A stretch of 8,328 nucleotides of DNA from an uncultured Bacteroidales bacterium (GTDB lineage Bacteria > Bacteroidota > Bacteroidia > Bacteroidales > Paludibacteraceae), in the NCBI GenBank assembly GCA_937892015.1, contig CALAUY010000187.1, positions 1-8,328 of the forward strand. Direction: 5' to 3'. Below are positions 1-7,300 of this stretch, one piece after another. A program made the translations under genes and the position numbers. The stretch's first letter is position 1; every line of letters starts with the position of its first letter. Below the pieces are notes generated by a model. It saw nothing but the letters and a program-made list of their open reading frames with translations. It searched no databases and was not told the DNA's origin.

Positions 1-81
1 TGCGCATATCTTCATCCACGAACGGACTGGAGACGGTGTACGGGCACTTGAGCACTCCGCTTGTGGATGAAGATATGCGCA
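1..81. repeat. Perfect 19-nt inverted repeat at the window edge
   Basis: Positions 1-19 are the exact reverse complement of 63-81, separated by 43 nt. The 63-81 copy fits the M23 protein (residues VDEDMRI before the GLGGNTGRSTG block). The 1-19 copy instead translates to a serine-rich stretch unlike the family. This asymmetry suggests that the first copy is a fold-back added at a contig end rather than a biological hairpin. Confidence 0.8.
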
Positions 82-455
82 TCTATTCGGGCGAAGTACT
101 TGGTTTGGGCGGCAATACGGGACGCTCCACCGGTCCGCACCTGCATTTCGAGTTCCGCTATTTGGGCAACGCTTTCAATCCCGAACTGATTGTGGATTTT
201 GCGACGGGAACGACGCGCGACTCCACGTACCTCATCACCAAGAACGGCTCGTTCTATCACAAGATGCACGCACAGCAGACGGCTTCAGCGGCCGGCACAT
301 CGAACGGCTCTGCCAAGTACTACACCATTCGCAAGGGAGACACGCTCGGGGCTATCGCACGTCGCAACAACACCACCGTACGCAAACTATGCCAACTGAA
401 CGGGCTCAAAGAGACGAGCATTCTGCAGATTGGCAAACGCATCCGCATTCGGTAG
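3..455 (+). CDS. M23 (LytM) metallopeptidase with C-terminal LysM domain, 5'-partial
   Basis: Probable peptidoglycan endopeptidase acting in the periplasm or envelope. The readable part (about 150 codons, stop TAG) begins inside the peptidase domain. It shows the catalytic-histidine block YGHLS, then GLGGNTGRSTG and the zinc/catalytic HxH motif HLHFEFR, as in LytM/lysostaphin-type M23 enzymes. A linker follows, then a LysM peptidoglycan-binding domain (YYTIRKGDTLGAIA ... LNGLKETSILQIGKRIRIR) at the extreme C-terminus. The N-terminal signal and the first zinc ligand pair (HxxxD) lie outside the window. The first six codons do not look like family sequence and coincide with the inverted repeat at 1-19, so they may be artefactual. 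The GTG at 36 is internal, not a start. The gene converges with xseB, with two bases between the stop codons. Family assignment is firm; biological role is inferred. Confidence 0.9.
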   Translation, partial: RISSSTNGLETVYGHLSTPLVDEDMRIYSGEVLGLGGNTGRSTGPHLHFEFRYLGNAFNPELIVDFATGTTRDSTYLITKNGSFYHKMHAQQTASAAGTSNGSAKYYTIRKGDTLGAIARRNNTTVRKLCQLNGLKETSILQIGKRIRIR

Positions 456-457
456 GC

Positions 458-649
458 TCAACTCTTCAGCACCGACTCTAATTCCTGCTCTAAACCGGTC
501 AGCTGCGACCGACAAAACGCAATCAGTTTCTGCGCTTCTTGCGCTTTCTGTTTGTACGTGTCCATTCCCATTGCACCCACCGATGCGAGTTCTTTCGTCA
601 GCACCTCTATCCGCGCAACAGCTTCATCGTATGTCATTTGTTTGTCCAT
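458..649 (-). CDS. xseB: Exodeoxyribonuclease VII small subunit
   Basis: Small subunit of exonuclease VII. With XseA it degrades single-stranded DNA to oligonucleotides in both directions, in the cytoplasm. The 63-residue length is typical of XseB. The sequence has the expected two-helix pattern: TYDEAVARIEVLTKEL near the N-terminus and AQKLIAFCRSQLTGLEQELE near the C-terminus, the latter typical of Bacteroidales XseB. ATG at 649 is preferred because the TYDEA helix follows it closely; there is no Shine-Dalgarno, only an A-rich leader (ACAAAAATG), as usual in Bacteroidota. The residue G-x-x-x-x-D between the helices is shortened compared with many homologues. xseA, often adjacent, is not in the window. 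The gene has its own promoter at 684-723 and converges with the M23 gene. Confidence 0.9.
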   Translation of the reverse strand: MDKQMTYDEAVARIEVLTKELASVGAMGMDTYKQKAQEAQKLIAFCRSQLTGLEQELESVLKS

Positions 650-683
650 TTTTGTAGCAATTTATAAAATCAAAATTCCACCG

Positions 684-723
684 CAAATTTACAATTTTTT
701 TTCTATATATGCAACATTTTGTC
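684..723 (-). promoter_or_regulatory. Bacteroidales-type promoter of xseB with extended -33 region
   Basis: Read leftward, the -7 box TAAATTTG lies at 691-684 and the -33 TTG at 714-712, with exactly 20 nt between them, matching the Bacteroidales sigma consensus TTG/TAnnTTTG. The -33 box sits in the 14-mer GACAAAATGTTGCA (723-710), which recurs at the same spacing at 8313-8300. Upstream are A/T runs (nine T then seven A at 726-741 on the + strand) that could serve as an UP-like element. The predicted transcript starts about 30 nt before the ATG at 649. Confidence 0.75.
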
Positions 724-890
724 GCTTTTTTTTTAAAAAAAGGCATTTTTGACACCTAAAACGCCGTTTTGCGCACTTTTTGCGAATGAAAAGCCGCTTT
801 TTGCCCATCCGACTTCAAGAATCACAAGCGCAAGTACACGACATTGCTTTCAGATAAATGCCGGCTCAATAAAATCGCCCCAATCGTTGA

Positions 891-920
891 TGGATAGTCT
901 AATAGAAAAATTACTATCCA
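891..920. repeat. 8-bp inverted repeat
   Basis: TGGATAGT at 891-898 pairs perfectly with ACTATCCA at 913-920 across a 14-nt AT-rich centre. It could be an operator-like site or a weak hairpin. There is no run of T after it to make it a terminator. Confidence 0.4.
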
Positions 921-931
921 CTCACATGTAA

Positions 932-958
932 TGCCTACTTTGCATACTTTGCCTACTT
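932..958. repeat. Three tandem 9-bp repeats (iteron-like)
   Basis: TGCCTACTT (932-940), TGCATACTT (941-949) and TGCCTACTT (950-958) follow one another without gaps and differ at a single position. They lie just past the terminator of the DUF3987 gene. Short gapless direct repeats of this kind occur as iterons or recombinase arm sites, but no such role can be proved from three copies. Confidence 0.6.
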
Positions 959-967
959 GGGTGCATC

Positions 968-995
968 AAAAAAGTCAAGGCACGCTACCTTGACT
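968..995 (-). terminator. Rho-independent terminator of the DUF3987 gene
   Basis: On the minus strand, AGTCAAGG pairs with CCTTGACT (8 bp) around a 7-nt loop and is followed at once by six T (A run at 968-973 on the + strand). It begins 15 nt past the gene's TAG at 1010-1012. Confidence 0.8.
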
Positions 996-1009
996 CATTG
1001 ATATGCATA

Positions 1010-2584
1010 CTACGTAAGCCGTTTCCACCTGCTTTCACCAACGTGGTCAATACGCCTGTTTCTGTGCCATCGCGTGAGCAATGATTTGATACTCAGTATG
1101 TTCGTGCTTTGTCCTTTGCGGATGCGCAGTTGGATGAGCTCGCTTGTGGTGAACTCCTGCGGCAGCTGCTCCAGCAGTGAGCCGGACGAGAGCGACGTGG
1201 TCTGTGCTTCGATTGGAGCTGTGAGAACCTGCTCCATTTGGTCGCCCCAGAGCTCCATCTGGTTGCGCAGGACGTACTCGGCGACCCACGTGGCAAACCG
1301 TGCGGTGAGTTGCGTCGGCTGACGATTCTCCAGCAGATAACAGAGCATGCCCGCACGAAAACCGATGACTGCTGCACGGCGACGGAACGTGTCCAAGGCA
1401 TGACTGTCGGCATCGCTCGCCACCTGACGCTTGGCTTCCAACCACTCGAGGATAGCACGGTTAACCAACTGACACTCAATCGTTCCCTGCTCTGCATCGA
1501 GTAGCCGCGCCCAACGGATAATCTCCGCTTTCTCGTTTTCGGTGTAAGATGCAAAAACGGGCATGTTCGCGAAACTGGTGTCGGGCAATTGGGCGAAACA
1601 AACGCGCGTGGCCAAACCGTTCTCCAAGTCCTTGAAAAAGCGCTGCATCGAGTTGGGTGTGCCGGTCAGTAACAGATTGTAATACACGCGAATATGCGCG
1701 TTGAACGACGCATCGGACATGTATGCCTGACCGTATTCGGCATTGTCGAAAGCGAGCCGATAGATGTCACTTTTCTGACTCCATGCGCCTGCTCGTTCGC
1801 TCTTGACGAGCGTGTCCATCTCCTCACCGATGCCGATGAGGTGCTTGCCCTCCGCATACGTGAGCAATTGCAGCAGTTTGGCCACCGAGATGGACACACC
1901 ATTATTTCGCGGACACGCATGCGGGTCTTCCGGCTGATGCTTCGCGTTCTTTGACGTGCGCAGCTCCTCTTTGTACTTCATCTCTTTCTCGCGCTCAATC
2001 TTATCTTGCTCATTTACAGGCGTTAACAGCAGGTCAATAGGTCGGCGGATGAATGACTTGCCGGATGCAGCCGGTGCCGTGATGCAGGAGAAAAACGACA
2101 GGCTCTGCTCCTGATTGTCGAGGTAATTGAACCGGATGCGTGTGGCCAGCGTGCCGAGCACGGGCAGTGCAGCGATAATCATCGCGGGTTGATAGGCAGC
2201 AGGCAGACGGCGGCAGAGGATGCGCAGCAATGGCGGCAAAGCCGGCACTTCCATGTCCGTCGCTTTCGGCAGCAGGGGACGATTAGCGCGCTGATGACTG
2301 CGCTCGCAGATGGCAAGGACGCTCTGGACGATGACCGGCATCTGCGATTTGCGTGGACGACCGATGGCCGATGCGATAGTCTGTTGACGCTCTTGTACAC
2401 TCAACCCAAAGTCGGGTAACACTTTCATTAGCAACTCTTTATCGAAGTCGCAGATATAGCGCATGTAGTTCGCCAGCGCAAAATACACCGTGTTGCGTTC
2501 GCCCTGCACCACGCCACCGGCATTGCCCGTCTGTAACAGCAACTCGTCCACAATCTCGCTATACGGAATGCCCTTGTAACACAA
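1010..2584 (-). CDS. DUF3987 primase/helicase-like protein, probably 5'-truncated
   Basis: P-loop protein of the DUF3987 family, known from Bacteroidota integrative elements and prophages and presumed to act in replication of the element. Numbering from the TTG at 2584: residues 28-62 (GERNTVYFALANYMRYICDF ... VLPDFGLS) match the helical region that precedes the ATPase in this family. A Walker-A-like loop APAASGKS lies at 170-177, an acidic Walker-B-like strand (LIGIGEEMDT) at 249-258, a sensor-like LLLTGTPNS at 304-312 with R327 behind it, and a basic C-terminus resembling a winged helix at about 475-524. The first glycine of the P-loop is alanine. The TTG start is a formality: the frame stays open to 2752 and the codons just upstream (EESAPENTEHEEF) look like a real acidic linker. 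No ATG or GTG, no promoter and no VirE-type N-terminal domain, often fused or adjacent, is seen. I read it as the remnant of a longer gene. Family sure; activity doubtful. Confidence 0.85.
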   Translation of the reverse strand: MCYKGIPYSEIVDELLLQTGNAGGVVQGERNTVYFALANYMRYICDFDKELLMKVLPDFGLSVQERQQTIASAIGRPRKSQMPVIVQSVLAICERSHQRANRPLLPKATDMEVPALPPLLRILCRRLPAAYQPAMIIAALPVLGTLATRIRFNYLDNQEQSLSFFSCITAPAASGKSFIRRPIDLLLTPVNEQDKIEREKEMKYKEELRTSKNAKHQPEDPHACPRNNGVSISVAKLLQLLTYAEGKHLIGIGEEMDTLVKSERAGAWSQKSDIYRLAFDNAEYGQAYMSDASFNAHIRVYYNLLLTGTPNSMQRFFKDLENGLATRVCFAQLPDTSFANMPVFASYTENEKAEIIRWARLLDAEQGTIECQLVNRAILEWLEAKRQVASDADSHALDTFRRRAAVIGFRAGMLCYLLENRQPTQLTARFATWVAEYVLRNQMELWGDQMEQVLTAPIEAQTTSLSSGSLLEQLPQEFTTSELIQLRIRKGQSTNILSIKSLLTRWHRNRRIDHVGESRWKRLT

Positions 2585-2820
2585 TGACTCCTGTGTTGTA
2601 AACTCCTCATGTTCAGTGTTTTCCGGCGCGGACTCCTCCCCTAAGGTAGGACAGGTCCCGCTTGCGGGGGAGGGGTATGTACGGCTCTGCCGATCGTCCT
2701 TCGGAAAGAAACTGCATGTTGCGTAAATTGTCCAATTATCTTCAATCGTAAATCAATCGTCAACTCGTACCTCGTCCAACCGTCAATAGGGAACGGAGTT
2801 CAAAGGGAATCTAATGAACG
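2585..2820. other. Upstream of DUF3987: linker-like codons, palindromic element, no gene
   Basis: From 2585 to about 2632 the minus strand still reads as an acidic linker in frame with the DUF3987 gene. Then come a GC-rich palindrome (2635-2673) and low-information sequence with repeated ATCGT/AATCG words (2741-2775). The in-frame stop is at 2753-2755. No ORF here resembles the missing N-terminal domain, and no TAnnTTTG box is visible. Confidence 0.6.
2635..2673. repeat. GC-rich palindromic element
   Basis: CCTCCCC (2635-2641) pairs with GGGGAGG (2667-2673), and inside it CCCGC-TT-GCGGG (2657-2668) forms a competing hairpin. It is much richer in GC than the flanks, and the DUF3987 reading frame passes through it without a stop. 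It looks like a small dispersed intergenic repeat, but only one copy is present here. Confidence 0.5.
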
Positions 2821-2855
2821 TAAAAATCACTTGCACGGGGTGCAAGTGATTTTTA
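2821..2855 (-). terminator. Perfect 16-bp hairpin terminator
   Basis: Positions 2821-2836 pair perfectly with 2840-2855 around a 3-nt loop. The base of the stem is five A opposite five T, so it can act as an intrinsic terminator in either direction. It starts 21 nt past the stop of the small protein gene, so it most likely ends the long leftward transcript coming from 8328. It also isolates the DUF3987 remnant from that transcript. Confidence 0.8.
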
Positions 2856-2876
2856 AAAAGAGAGTATTGGGCGGCG

Positions 2877-3023
2877 TTAGTCCCAGATGGAGCGGTGGCC
2901 GGGGAGGTTGTGGCCGGGGGATTGGGGATTATGATTGCCTTCTACGTTGTTAACGCTCATAGTGATGATATCGTTAGCAGGCATATGCACGATATGCATT
3001 TGTGCTTCGAGATATTTCTTCAT
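2877..3023 (-). CDS. Small protein of 48 residues downstream of the surface protein gene
   Basis: A short gene with ATG at 3023 and TAA at 2879-2877. The product begins MKKYLEAQMHIVHMPANDII, continues with a polar Asn/Gly/Pro/His-rich half containing a short repeat (PGHNL, PGHRS), and ends RSIWD. Small Bacteroidales proteins with the same plan (MKKY start, an M-x-ANDII core, a glycine- or proline-rich tail) are common next to large secreted proteins, though I know no proven function. The first residues are not hydrophobic enough for a signal peptide. The start is preceded by AT-rich sequence (AATTTTAATAATGATTATT), normal for a Bacteroidota start. It lies 93 nt behind the surface protein gene on the same strand and is followed by the 2821-2855 terminator, so it is probably the last gene of that transcript. 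The reading frame is well supported; function unknown. Confidence 0.75.
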   Translation of the reverse strand: MKKYLEAQMHIVHMPANDIITMSVNNVEGNHNPQSPGHNLPGHRSIWD

Positions 3024-3062
3024 AATAATCATTATTAAAATTAATTATTGATGTTACTTTGT

Positions 3063-3100
3063 TCTTCGGTTTCCCCGAGCGAGTCGGGGAGAACCGAAGA
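3063..3100 (-). other. Strong intergenic hairpin between surface gene and small gene
   Basis: TCTTCGGTT (3063-3071) pairs with AACCGAAGA (3092-3100). Inside it CCCCGA (3073-3078) pairs with TCGGGG (3084-3089) around a GCGAG loop, giving a nearly continuous 15-bp stem with a small asymmetric bulge. It begins 16 nt past the surface gene stop. There is no T run after it on the minus strand, so it may be a partial terminator or a stem that protects the 3' end of the upstream message. Confidence 0.6.
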
Positions 3101-3115
3101 GCAGAAGATTGTCAG

Positions 3116-4276
3116 TTACTCAAGAACCAATTCTACCCGTTTGCCTGTAGCGTCGTAGATGACGTTGTCGCGAAGGATGTAGATGTGTCCTTGATACCAG
3201 AACTTCGTTGCGCCGTCCACGCCGCGGAGGTTGTTGAGCCAAGTAGCGTTGTTCTCGCCATGGAAGAGGTAGAATCGCGGAGCAGCCTCGGAAGCCTCAC
3301 GTGCCACTTTGAGGTACGCCTTGTGAGCCGGCATATCGAAGCCACCGGCACCGGTTTCGTTCATCCAGTAGAAGCCAACAGACTCGGATGCGCCAGCAGC
3401 ATTCATACTGAGGACGTAGAAGTAATAGTCTGCATCGTCAGCGATGGTAGTTGCCTCGTTCACACCGATGAGGTCGTTGACAGCAGTAGGATTAGTACCT
3501 GTTTCATCCGTCGGCATGAGGGTATAGGCAACACCTGCATTGCCTTCCAATACCAGCGGTACAGCAGCAGGAACGACAGTATTGGATGCATACGCTTGAG
3601 TTAGGCCAACCGGTTGATTGGTTTCTGCATTACCCTCAACAGAGAAGACATGTCCTACCACGCCTTCCGGCATGATGTAAGCATTGTCAGCGTTGTAGTA
3701 TGTTGCATAGCCGGTCTCATTAAAATCAAGTGACGGGATAGCACTTACGAGCACATCGTCAATATACCATCCATGAGCATTACTGCCCTCATACTTAAAG
3801 GCGATGCTGATAGTTTGGTTCTTGTAAGCAGAAAGATCAATAACTGTCTGAACCTGACTTTGGCTTACCGATGCAGGCGACCAAAGTTCAATTTCTTCTT
3901 CGCCAAGGATAACTACTGAATTCTTATCGTAGTCACTTGTCCAAGAATTATAAGACCAGAACGACAGGAAAGCATCTACTGTTATCTGCAAATCAGGCAA
4001 TACTAAATAAATGTCACCATAGAATCCACTGCTTGCACAACTACTACCGGAGTGAGCATTAGATGAAGAGCGTGACCAGTCACGAGCAGTACTCTCTACG
4101 ATTGCGCCAATTGTATTCCAGCAGTTCGGAGCAAATTCTGTCTCCTCGAAGCCTTCAGAGAAACTATGCTCAGCATCAATTACGAATGCTTCACAGTCAG
4201 TGCGGAAGTTGAGTTTGACAGCCTCACTCTGGTCATCAGCGGAGCAGTATGCGCGTACGTAGAAGTCGTACGAGGT
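3116..4276 (-). CDS. C-terminal part of the surface protein, out of frame with its N-terminal part
   Basis: An open frame from 4276 to the TAA at 3118-3116. The first ATG is at 4000, but the codons from 4276 to 4001 are plainly coding: they give the end of a fibronectin-III domain (YDFYVRAYCSADDQSEAV), then the boundary TDCEAFVIDAEHSFSEGFEE, closely parallel to the TECEAVTIDADHSYSENFDA boundary in the upstream ORF. A choice-of-anchor-J/cleaved-adhesin domain follows and ends in GWYIDDVLVSA. After it comes the pre-terminal module seen in many Bacteroidales secreted proteins (GYATYYN ... MPEGVVGHVFSVEG ... VPLVLEGNAG). The protein ends with GHIYILRDNVIYDATGKRVE, which resembles a type IX secretion C-terminal signal. 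It carries the anchor/secretion end of the protein but lacks a start of its own, so unless the break is an assembly error it is not translated as part of the full protein. Confidence 0.85.
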   Translation of the reverse strand, partial: TSYDFYVRAYCSADDQSEAVKLNFRTDCEAFVIDAEHSFSEGFEETEFAPNCWNTIGAIVESTARDWSRSSSNAHSGSSCASSGFYGDIYLVLPDLQITVDAFLSFWSYNSWTSDYDKNSVVILGEEEIELWSPASVSQSQVQTVIDLSAYKNQTISIAFKYEGSNAHGWYIDDVLVSAIPSLDFNETGYATYYNADNAYIMPEGVVGHVFSVEGNAETNQPVGLTQAYASNTVVPAAVPLVLEGNAGVAYTLMPTDETGTNPTAVNDLIGVNEATTIADDADYYFYVLSMNAAGASESVGFYWMNETGAGGFDMPAHKAYLKVAREASEAAPRFYLFHGENNATWLNNLRGVDGATKFWYQGHIYILRDNVIYDATGKRVELVLE

Positions 4277-4308
4277 TCATTTGCTTTAAAAACTCAGGTC
4301 TTAATTCC

Positions 4309-7300
4309 TCAACGGGTAATTGGCTCGGTGGTGAAGAAAGCAGACTCGCTCCAGTCGTCTTCTCCGCCGCAAGCGGCTTTCACTTGTACTTCGTACTTGG
4401 TTTCGGGAGTGAGAGCATTGAGATGAGCCAGACGCTCGCCACTCACGGCAGCAACAGACGACCATTCACCGGCAGAAACAGTGGTGCCGATGGCTACATT
4501 GTCAATGTGCAGGTTGTTGTCGCCATTGCTACTTGTTGTTGACTCACCGTAGAACGCAATCTTAACACTCTGCCCCTCATATGCGGAAAGGTCTATATTT
4601 ACGTTAGTGCCGGTAGTTGGAATGTCATTATATACATCACTTGCGCCACTATTGTTCCACTCGCGAAGAGTCACCCATGTCTCGTTTGCATAAGCAAGGA
4701 CCACAAACTTATCATCAATGCATGTTCCAGATGCCGCACCTGAACCACTATATGCCGTCAATGCGAGGTCGAAATTAAGAACTGCATCTTCGGCAATCTC
4801 TACACTCGGAGAGATGAGCCATCCATAGCGAGAAGAACCATAAATATTAATTCTTGCGTGGGAATCAAAGACATCATTGCTTGCGCCAAAATTCCATTGA
4901 GAGCCACTCGACAGAGTAGTTGTTCCACCCATGACACCAGAGAGGAGACCGGTTTTATTCTCCCAACCAGAAGGAATAGAAGAAGCAGCAAACGCTTCAT
5001 TGAGAACCAAGTCCTTCATTCCCGCTGCTGTTCTGTACTGAACGGTGTAGCCGTCAGCTTCGCCGATAGTCCAAGCGATGTCAGCGGTGTAGGCAGTGAT
5101 ATCCGAAGCGCTTACACCCTCAGGAATCGGGCAGTTGACCGTAGTGGTGAACGTACCGCGTGAGCTCCATTCGCTCAAACCATCGTCACCGCAGTTGTCG
5201 CGAACCCATACGTAATACTGGGTCTCGGGGTCAAGATTATTGAAGACATAGAACGTGTCTGCAATGTTCTCGATAAGGCTGTCTGCGTCGAGTTCATTAG
5301 GCATTGAGCTGAGCTTAGAATAGTACAGTTCGTAGCTTGCGTGCAGACCGTTGTTAGCGTTGGATTTCCAATTAACTGTCACGCTGCTGCTGCCGAGAGA
5401 GCCCTCTACAACGGCCAGATTGGTCAGTGGTTGGTGACCGCTAACGGTTGTGAACGAAACCTTGTTGGTGCTCCAAGCACTGAAATCATCGTTGCCGCAG
5501 TTAGCACGCACGTATGCATAGTAAGTGGTGCTCTGCTCGAGCCCTGTCAGTTCGAACGGATTAGCATTCGCAGCCGCGATAGAGTCGCTGACTTGTTCTG
5601 CGGGGTTGAAAGTAGCCAGTTTGGAGTAAGCAATCTCCCAAGCCGTTTGACTGTCTTCTCCTGCGGTCCAACTCAAAGTAGCCGAATGCGCCGTTTTAGC
5701 AGAGCAGGCAGGAGCTTTGGGTTTCTTGCAAGTAGGGATTTGCTCTACAAAGAAATTGTCCATATAAGTGGAAGAACCCCATTTGCTTTCACCTCTCAAG
5801 ATGATATAACATGTTCCGCTAATACCAATGGGCAGTTCGTATGTGTACCAACCGCTCGCATTTTCTGCCGGAATCAAGTTATTATCGCTGACAGAATAAT
5901 TGCGGCTAATAAACGCCAATTCTGTTGCTCCTTCTATTTCACCATCTGTGCTTACGAATACACGAATTCCTTCTTCTGGGTAACTAGTACCAGATGCATC
6001 ACGATATACATCCAAGACAAACTGATAGTTATCACTCGGTAATGTCATTTCCGGAAGAATCAGTTTGGTAAGCGTACCGGAACTCATGTCAGGTAATTGC
6101 AGCTGGTGCGAAGAATTTGAACCATTGGAAGAGGTGTAAACTTTAAAGATAGAAGTTCCATTACCTGAAATATGTTCATTTACCCAGCAAGGTGCTGCAA
6201 AGTTACCTGAAGCATAGGCCTCAAAATTCTCACTCCACGGGAACGAAGTGATTGCTGCGCATTCGGTTTGCGCACTGATAGGAGCAGAGAAATCGCTGAC
6301 AGCCTCTGGTTCATCGGGGTCGCACCAAGCGGCAACGCGGATGTTGTACAACGTCGATGCTTCAAGACCGGAAAGGGTAAATGGATTCTCGGCAACCGGT
6401 TCAGATAGAGTTGTCCATTCGTCGTCGGATGCTTTCTTGTACTGCAGTTGCCAAGCCGTCTCCTCAGATTCGCCGGCAGTGATTTGCAGCATGATTGAGT
6501 TAGGTTGTATAGCGTCTTCGTCGTCCGCAACGGCAAGACCGGCAGGCTTAACACAAGCAGGTTTTTCACGAACGAGAATATCGTCAATATATGCGCCATT
6601 GGTTGTTCTTGTGGCATCGGCAGCATCAATCATGATGGCGATATAAGAGCCCGACTTACCAGAGAGGTCGAATGTATATTCGGCGTAAGAAGTTGTAAGT
6701 TCTTGTTCTCTTATCAGGTCGAACGTGCTTGCGACTGACGGGTCACTCATAAGACCGACCTTTATGGTACTACTAGAGTTATAGCCACGTGCCTGCAAAA
6801 CCATCTCTTTACCATCTAAGTCACTCATTTCCGGCAGAATTGCGTACTGGTCCTGCGGGTCGTAAGAAGAAGAATAATAAGAAGAATAATAAGAATAGAA
6901 ATACAAGCAGTTAGGTGAGGATTGCGCATAAGTACTATAAGAACTATTTGCATACACTTTTGGATACTTATTGTAGGTACTGCTGCTTGTTGTGTTGATG
7001 GCACTCCAGCAAATCGGCAGTACATTGTCACCTGCGGTTAGGGCATCGAAGTTCTCAGAGTACGAGTGGTCGGCATCAATGGTAACAGCCTCGCATTCGG
7101 TTTGGAAGCTGGCAACAGCAGACTCGGCACTTTCGTCTATAGAGGAGCAGACTGCAACCACTTTGAATTGATAGACAGTGGCAGGGTCTAAACCCGACAA
7201 CGTGTAAGGATTGGAGTTTACAGTAACATCAGAGAAGTTATCGTCAGTCGCTTTTTTATAAAATATCTTCCACGATGATTCGCTACCACCATTCGTCCAA

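Larger units (their letters stand above)
724..967. other. Non-coding stretch between xseB promoter and DUF3987 terminator
   Basis: No credible gene. An open frame at 749-931 (+) has no homology that I recognise and no translation start signals. The stretch holds A/T runs beside the xseB promoter, a few TTTTGCGC/CTTTTTGC-like motifs, one 8-bp inverted repeat (891-898 with 913-920) and three tandem 9-mers (932-958). Confidence 0.6.

Noticed and set aside
749..931. 60-codon open frame on the + strand between xseB and the DUF3987 gene
   Set aside because: No normal start signals, no recognisable domain, composition like non-coding DNA, and it overlaps A/T runs and an inverted repeat.
1047..1554. 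Arg/Ser-rich open frames overlapping the 3' half of the DUF3987 gene
   Set aside because: Frame shadows of the conserved DUF3987 coding sequence; no domain of their own.
3059..3604. 181-codon open frame on the + strand over the C-terminal part of the surface protein
   Set aside because: Antisense shadow of the conserved C-terminal module; it begins inside the 3063-3100 hairpin region.
4277..4320. Short frame reading PVEELRPEFLKQMN at the break in the surface gene, possibly a foreign coding fragment
   Set aside because: Only about 28 codons before a stop and no family I can name; more likely chance reading through the damaged fibronectin segment.
5341..6042. 233-codon open frame on the + strand inside the surface protein gene
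   Set aside because: It is antisense to fibronectin and anchor-J domains that are clearly coding on the other strand; it has no recognisable domain.
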